Shown here one piece after another: positions 53,588-56,477 of a stretch of DNA of 56,477 nt (within the stretch, counting starts at the first letter, position 1; each line of letters begins with the position of its first letter). Location of the stretch: assembly GCA_019745775.1 (NCBI GenBank), contig JAIESR010000089.1:1-56477 (forward strand), in the 5' to 3' direction. Source of the stretch: Xanthobacteraceae bacterium. Lineage in GTDB: Bacteria > Pseudomonadota > Alphaproteobacteria > Rhizobiales > Xanthobacteraceae. Made by a program: the position numbers and the translations under genes. The notes below the pieces were generated by a model, which saw only the letters and a list, made by a program, of their open reading frames with translations, ran no database searches and was not told the origin of the DNA.

Positions 53588-53675
53588 CGTAGCCCGGATG
53601 GAGCGTAGCGACATCCGGGGTTCGCTCGGCGACTACTCAGCTCCCGGATTTCGCTCTCGCTCAATCCGGGCTACG
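53588..53675. repeat. Family G palindromic element
   Basis: CGTAGCCCGGAT (53588-53599) is exactly inverted at 53664-53675. The inner sequence (GGAGCGTAGCGACATCCGGGG, in two parts GGAGCGTAGCG and ACATCCGGGG) matches the copy at 41184-41259. It lies between the small gene and the oxidoreductase gene. Confidence 0.88.
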
Positions 53676-53690
53676 AGCTCACGTTGCTCG

Positions 53691-54824
53691 TCAGTGCGGC
53701 AGCGCCGGATAGTCGGTGTAGCCCTTCTCCTCGCCGGAATAGAACGTCGTTGCGTCCGGCGCGTTGAGCGCCGCCTGCCTGCGGTAGCGCAGCGGCAGGT
53801 CCGGGTTGGCAAGGAACGGCACGCCGAACGCCACCAGATCGGCTTCGCCGCGCGCGATCGCGGCTTCGGCGGCGGCGGCGTCGTAGCCGCCGTTCACGAT
53901 CAGCGCGCCGTCGTAAACGTCGCGGATCAGCGGGGTGACGCGCACGGTGCCGTCGACCTTCATCGCCCCGGCGATCGCTTCCGATACGTGCAGATAGCCG
54001 ATGCCGAGCGCGCCGAGTTCCTTGGCAATGCCGGTGAACGTCTCGATCGGATGGGAGTCCGACATCGAATAGCCCGGGAAGTAGGGCGAGAGCTTGTAGC
54101 CGACCCGGCTGGCCCCGAACACGCCCGCGACCGCCTCGGTCACTTCGAGCGGCAAGCGCATGCGCTTGGTCAGGCTGCCGCCATAAGCATCGGTGCGGCG
54201 GTTAGCGCCATCGCGCAGGAACTGGTCGAGCAGGTAGCCGTTGGCACCGTGCAGCTCGACGCCGTCGAAGCCGGCGGCCTTGGCGTTCTCGGCACCCTTG
54301 CGGAACTGTTCGATGATGCCGCGGATCTCGCGCGTCTCGAGCGCGCGCGGGGTCGGGATCTTGACCTTGCCGTTGTTGGTGAAGGCTTCGCCTTCGACCG
54401 GCAGCGCGGACGGCGCCACCGGCAGTTCGCCGCCATGGAAATCCGGATGCGAGACGCGGCCGACATGCCAGAGCTGCGCGAAGATCGTGCCGCCGACGCG
54501 ATGCACGGCGTCCGTCACGTGCTTCCAGCCTTCGACTTGCGCGGGCGAATGGATGCCGGGCGTGCGGATATAGCCGACGCCTTGCGGGCTGACCTGCGTG
54601 CCCTCGGTGATCATCAGGCCGGCCGACGCGCGCTGCACGTAGTAGGTCGCGGCCAGCGGGTTCGCGACATTGCCTTCGAGCGCGCGGCTGCGCGTCATCG
54701 GCGACAGCACCAGGCGGTTGTTCAGCGGGAGATCGCCGAGCGTATACGACGAGAACAGGGAGGGTTGCGGTTCGGCCGGGTGGGTCGCGAGTGCGCGCGC
54801 GGCGGCGGAGGGTTGGATGCTCAT
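53691..54824 (-). CDS. Old Yellow Enzyme family alkene reductase (NemA-like)
   Basis: The 377-residue product is an FMN-dependent TIM-barrel reductase of electrophilic alkenes, using NAD(P)H. It has LVLSPMTRSRALEGN near the start, AQLWHVGRVSHPDFHGG (about 100-116), and the substrate-binding histidine/asparagine in ELHGANGYLLDQFLRDGANR (about 175-194). RTDAYGGSL follows. AGGAGA lies 6 bases before ATG 54824. It diverges from a TetR gene across two 18-base direct repeats, so it is probably induced by electrophiles that release the repressor, as in NemR-NemA-type pairs. Confidence 0.93.
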   Translation of the reverse strand: MSIQPSAAARALATHPAEPQPSLFSSYTLGDLPLNNRLVLSPMTRSRALEGNVANPLAATYYVQRASAGLMITEGTQVSPQGVGYIRTPGIHSPAQVEGWKHVTDAVHRVGGTIFAQLWHVGRVSHPDFHGGELPVAPSALPVEGEAFTNNGKVKIPTPRALETREIRGIIEQFRKGAENAKAAGFDGVELHGANGYLLDQFLRDGANRRTDAYGGSLTKRMRLPLEVTEAVAGVFGASRVGYKLSPYFPGYSMSDSHPIETFTGIAKELGALGIGYLHVSEAIAGAMKVDGTVRVTPLIRDVYDGALIVNGGYDAAAAEAAIARGEADLVAFGVPFLANPDLPLRYRRQAALNAPDATTFYSGEEKGYTDYPALPH

Positions 54825-54877
54825 ACGGTTCTCCTGGGGGTTCAGCGCTTCGGGGGATGACAGGCGCCGGGTCTTGT

Positions 54878-54922
54878 GGTACTGACCGGTAACACTACAT
54901 GATAGGTACTGACCGGTAACAC
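54878..54922. promoter_or_regulatory. Repeated operator between the OYE and TetR genes
   Basis: GGTACTGACCGGTAACAC occurs twice without change, at 54878-54895 and 54905-54922, 27 bases apart. The core TACTGACCGGTA is an imperfect palindrome (TAC...GTA). The spacing is close to 2.5 helical turns. It lies 54 bases before the OYE start and 24 bases before the TetR start, as expected for a repressor site acting on both. Confidence 0.75.
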
Positions 54923-54946
54923 CCGTGTCAAGAGGCAAAAGCCGTC

Positions 54947-55546
54947 ATGACTGCGAAATCACCGCTCGTCGTTGAAAAGACAGAGAAAATTCCGCCCCGC
55001 GAGCGCATCCTGGCCGCCGCCGGGGACCTGTTCTACCGGAATGGAATCAGGGCGGTCGGGGTCGACTCGATCGCCGAAGCCGCCGGCACCAACAAGATGA
55101 CGCTCTACCGCCACTTCGCCTCGAAGGACGAGCTGGTGGCCGAGTATCTGCGGCAATCGGCGAAGGGCGAAGAGGCCGCCTGGGAGCGGCTCAAGGCACA
55201 GCATCCGGACGCGCTCGCGCAGTTGCGGGCCTGGCTCAAGGATATGTCGGACCACATCGTCAACCGCGACGAGCGCGGCTGTCCGCTTGCCAACGCCGCG
55301 GTCGAGCTTCCTGAGAAGGGTCACCCGGCGCGGCGCGTCATCGAGGAATGCAAGATCGCGGTCCGCGCCCGGATCGTCGCGCTGTGCCGCGCCGCCAAGC
55401 TCAAGGAGCCGGAGCTGCTCGCCGACGAGCTCAACCTGATGCTCGAGGGCGCGCGCGTTACGGCGCAGAGCGTCGGTGCCGACGGCCTCGCTGCGCGGCT
55501 CAAGCGCATGAGCGACGCGCTGATCGCCGCGCACGCACCGAAATAG
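54947..55546 (+). CDS. TetR/AcrR-family transcriptional repressor
   Basis: The 199-residue product has a TetR helix-turn-helix (about 17-65): RERILAAAGDLFYRNGIRAV and AGTNKMTLYRHFASKDELVA. The ligand-binding C-terminal domain has DERGCPLANAAVELPEKGHP (about 107-126), where the cysteine could sense electrophiles. It is divergent from the alkene reductase gene, with a duplicated candidate operator in the 122-base gap. Self-repression and reductase repression are inferred. Confidence 0.92.
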   Translation: MTAKSPLVVEKTEKIPPRERILAAAGDLFYRNGIRAVGVDSIAEAAGTNKMTLYRHFASKDELVAEYLRQSAKGEEAAWERLKAQHPDALAQLRAWLKDMSDHIVNRDERGCPLANAAVELPEKGHPARRVIEECKIAVRARIVALCRAAKLKEPELLADELNLMLEGARVTAQSVGADGLAARLKRMSDALIAAHAPK

Positions 55547-55625
55547 CCGGGACCTGGTACGGTTTCTGCCGTATTGCCGACCTACACCGCGGGCCGAAAC
55601 TGAGGTTTTTCACGAGGAAGCCGCC

Positions 55626-56423
55626 ATGCAGCGGGGCGCCACGCGCCGATCGGTTGTGCGAATGCTTGCTGCCGCACCGTTTGTGGCGGTTGCGGGCACA
55701 CCTGCCTCGGCGGAAGCGGCGGCCCGCCCATCGATTGCGCGGCTGATCCAGGAGGCGAGGGCGCGGCCACCGGCACTGGCAAATGTCTCCGAGCGGATGG
55801 ACTTCATCTCGCGCGCGCTGCTCGGCATCCGCTACCAGGCCAACACGCTGATCGGCGGACCGGAGCTGCCGGAGCGCTTCGTCGTCCGTGACGACGCCTT
55901 CGATTGCGTCACGTTCTGCGAGTTCGTGCTCGCCGCCGCGCTGGCGCGCGACTACGGCGAGTTCGAGACCGCGCTGCGCATCATCCGCTACGCGCATGGC
56001 AAGGTGATCTGGGGCGAGCGCAACCACTATTTCGCCGAGTGGTGCCGGCGCGCGGTCGAAAACGGAATCTGTAAACCGGTCGCGATGCCGGACGCCGTCA
56101 CCATCGAGAAGGCCGTGCAATGGGGCAACCAGGGCCGGCGGCAGGTGACGATGAATGCCGTTCCGGCGGCGTCGGTACGCGCCAACAGCGGACGATTGGA
56201 GAACGGCGACATCGTCGGCTTCCTGTCGCGGCGGCCGAACCTCGATTTCTTCCATACCGGCCTGATCATTTTCGACGATGACGGCGCGTTGATGCTGCGC
56301 TCCGCCGCGCAAAGCCGCCGCCGCGTGCTCGACGAGCCACTCGACCGGTTCATGGCCGTCAACAATGTCGAGAACGTTGCGCTGTTGCGCGCGGTGGACG
56401 GCTGGCGCGTCTCCCCGGCCTAG
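55626..56423 (+). CDS. DUF1460 (N-acetylmuramoyl-L-alanine amidase-like) exported protein
   Basis: The 265-residue product starts with an RRSVVRML twin-arginine-like leader (about 6-30, ending ASAEA). The DUF1460 core has IRYQANTLIGGPELPERFVV and DDAFDCVTFCEFVLAAALAR (about 96-115); the cysteine in DCVTF is the presumed nucleophile of this NlpC/P60-like fold. GRLENGDIVGFLSRRP and FFHTGLIIFDDDG supply the histidine and polar residues. It probably trims or recycles peptidoglycan. AGGAAG precedes ATG 55626. Confidence 0.87.
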   Translation: MQRGATRRSVVRMLAAAPFVAVAGTPASAEAAARPSIARLIQEARARPPALANVSERMDFISRALLGIRYQANTLIGGPELPERFVVRDDAFDCVTFCEFVLAAALARDYGEFETALRIIRYAHGKVIWGERNHYFAEWCRRAVENGICKPVAMPDAVTIEKAVQWGNQGRRQVTMNAVPAASVRANSGRLENGDIVGFLSRRPNLDFFHTGLIIFDDDGALMLRSAAQSRRRVLDEPLDRFMAVNNVENVALLRAVDGWRVSPA

Positions 56424-56477
56424 AGCGGTTCCCACCTGAAACGGGTCTTTCCCCGCTCATTCCCGCGCAAGCGGGAA
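56424..56477. repeat. Family A element with MITE-like left end, cut by the window end
   Basis: TAGAGCGGTTCCCACCTGAAAC and the following TTCCCGCGCAAGCGGGAA hairpin (here given as TAGAGCGGTTCCCACC and CTGAAAC) match the left half of the element at 24686-24826 with one difference. The window ends inside it. Confidence 0.85.

Overview
The window is a GC-rich (roughly two-thirds G+C) chromosomal stretch from an alphaproteobacterium. It most likely comes from the Hyphomicrobiales (Rhizobiales), near the Bradyrhizobium/Rhodopseudomonas/Xanthobacteraceae group. The grounds are the MutL with its own endonuclease motif, the tadA | pseudouridine synthase-rsmD, ileS-lspA-M16 and pgsA-moaD-moaE blocks, Bug-type (TctC) binding proteins, the short Pgi, and the many small palindromic repeats typical of these genomes. 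I find 56 protein genes and no rRNA, tRNA, CRISPR array, insertion sequence or prophage.

Layout. 0-2.2 kb: tRNA and rRNA modification (tadA, an RsuA/RluB-type pseudouridine synthase, rsmD). 2.2-6.5 kb: four tandem Bug substrate-binding proteins without TctA/TctB membrane partners. 6.6-10.3 kb: mutL, arfB, pgi. 10.5-17.7 kb: two M16 peptidases (one catalytic, one not), a secreted protein, lspA and ileS, all leftward. 18-24.7 kb: membrane and envelope proteins (AI-2E family, DUF883-like, holin-like), ribF, a CheY-like receiver, a class IIA HAD protein and a TipF-like degenerate EAL protein. 24.9-30.8 kb: a divergent GT39/GT2 pair, an MltB-type transglycosylase, a DUF559 nuclease bracketed by repeats, and a class III aminotransferase. 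30.9-38.4 kb: hisS with a compositionally foreign middle, four secreted proteins including RNase T2, rlmJ, a cold-shock protein, a GST and an Omp25/31-like barrel. 38.6-40.9 kb: uvrC. 40.9-51.6 kb: mostly accessory genes (orphan HigA, Rieske oxygenase, cupin, CxxC protein, HD-GYP, SDR, a fifth Bug protein, APC permease, TauE/SafE with divergent LysR, HtrA-like protease). 51.9-56.4 kb: pgsA-moaD-moaE, a small protein with its own terminator, an Old Yellow Enzyme divergent from its TetR regulator across a repeated operator, and a DUF1460 cell-wall protein.

The most striking feature is the density of small inverted-repeat elements, at least seven families. They fill most intergenic gaps. Two of them lie in frame inside genes: the UvrC linker and the tail of the pseudouridine synthase. 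One family brackets a DUF559 nuclease whose 3' end is duplicated upstream, so the gene and repeat may move as a unit. Other leads are the mosaic hisS, the tandem Bug array, the degenerate EAL and pseudo-receiver HD-GYP proteins (two putative c-di-GMP readouts), and the orphan HigA whose usual toxin position is taken by a repeat. Product names rest on motifs read by eye; no database search was run.
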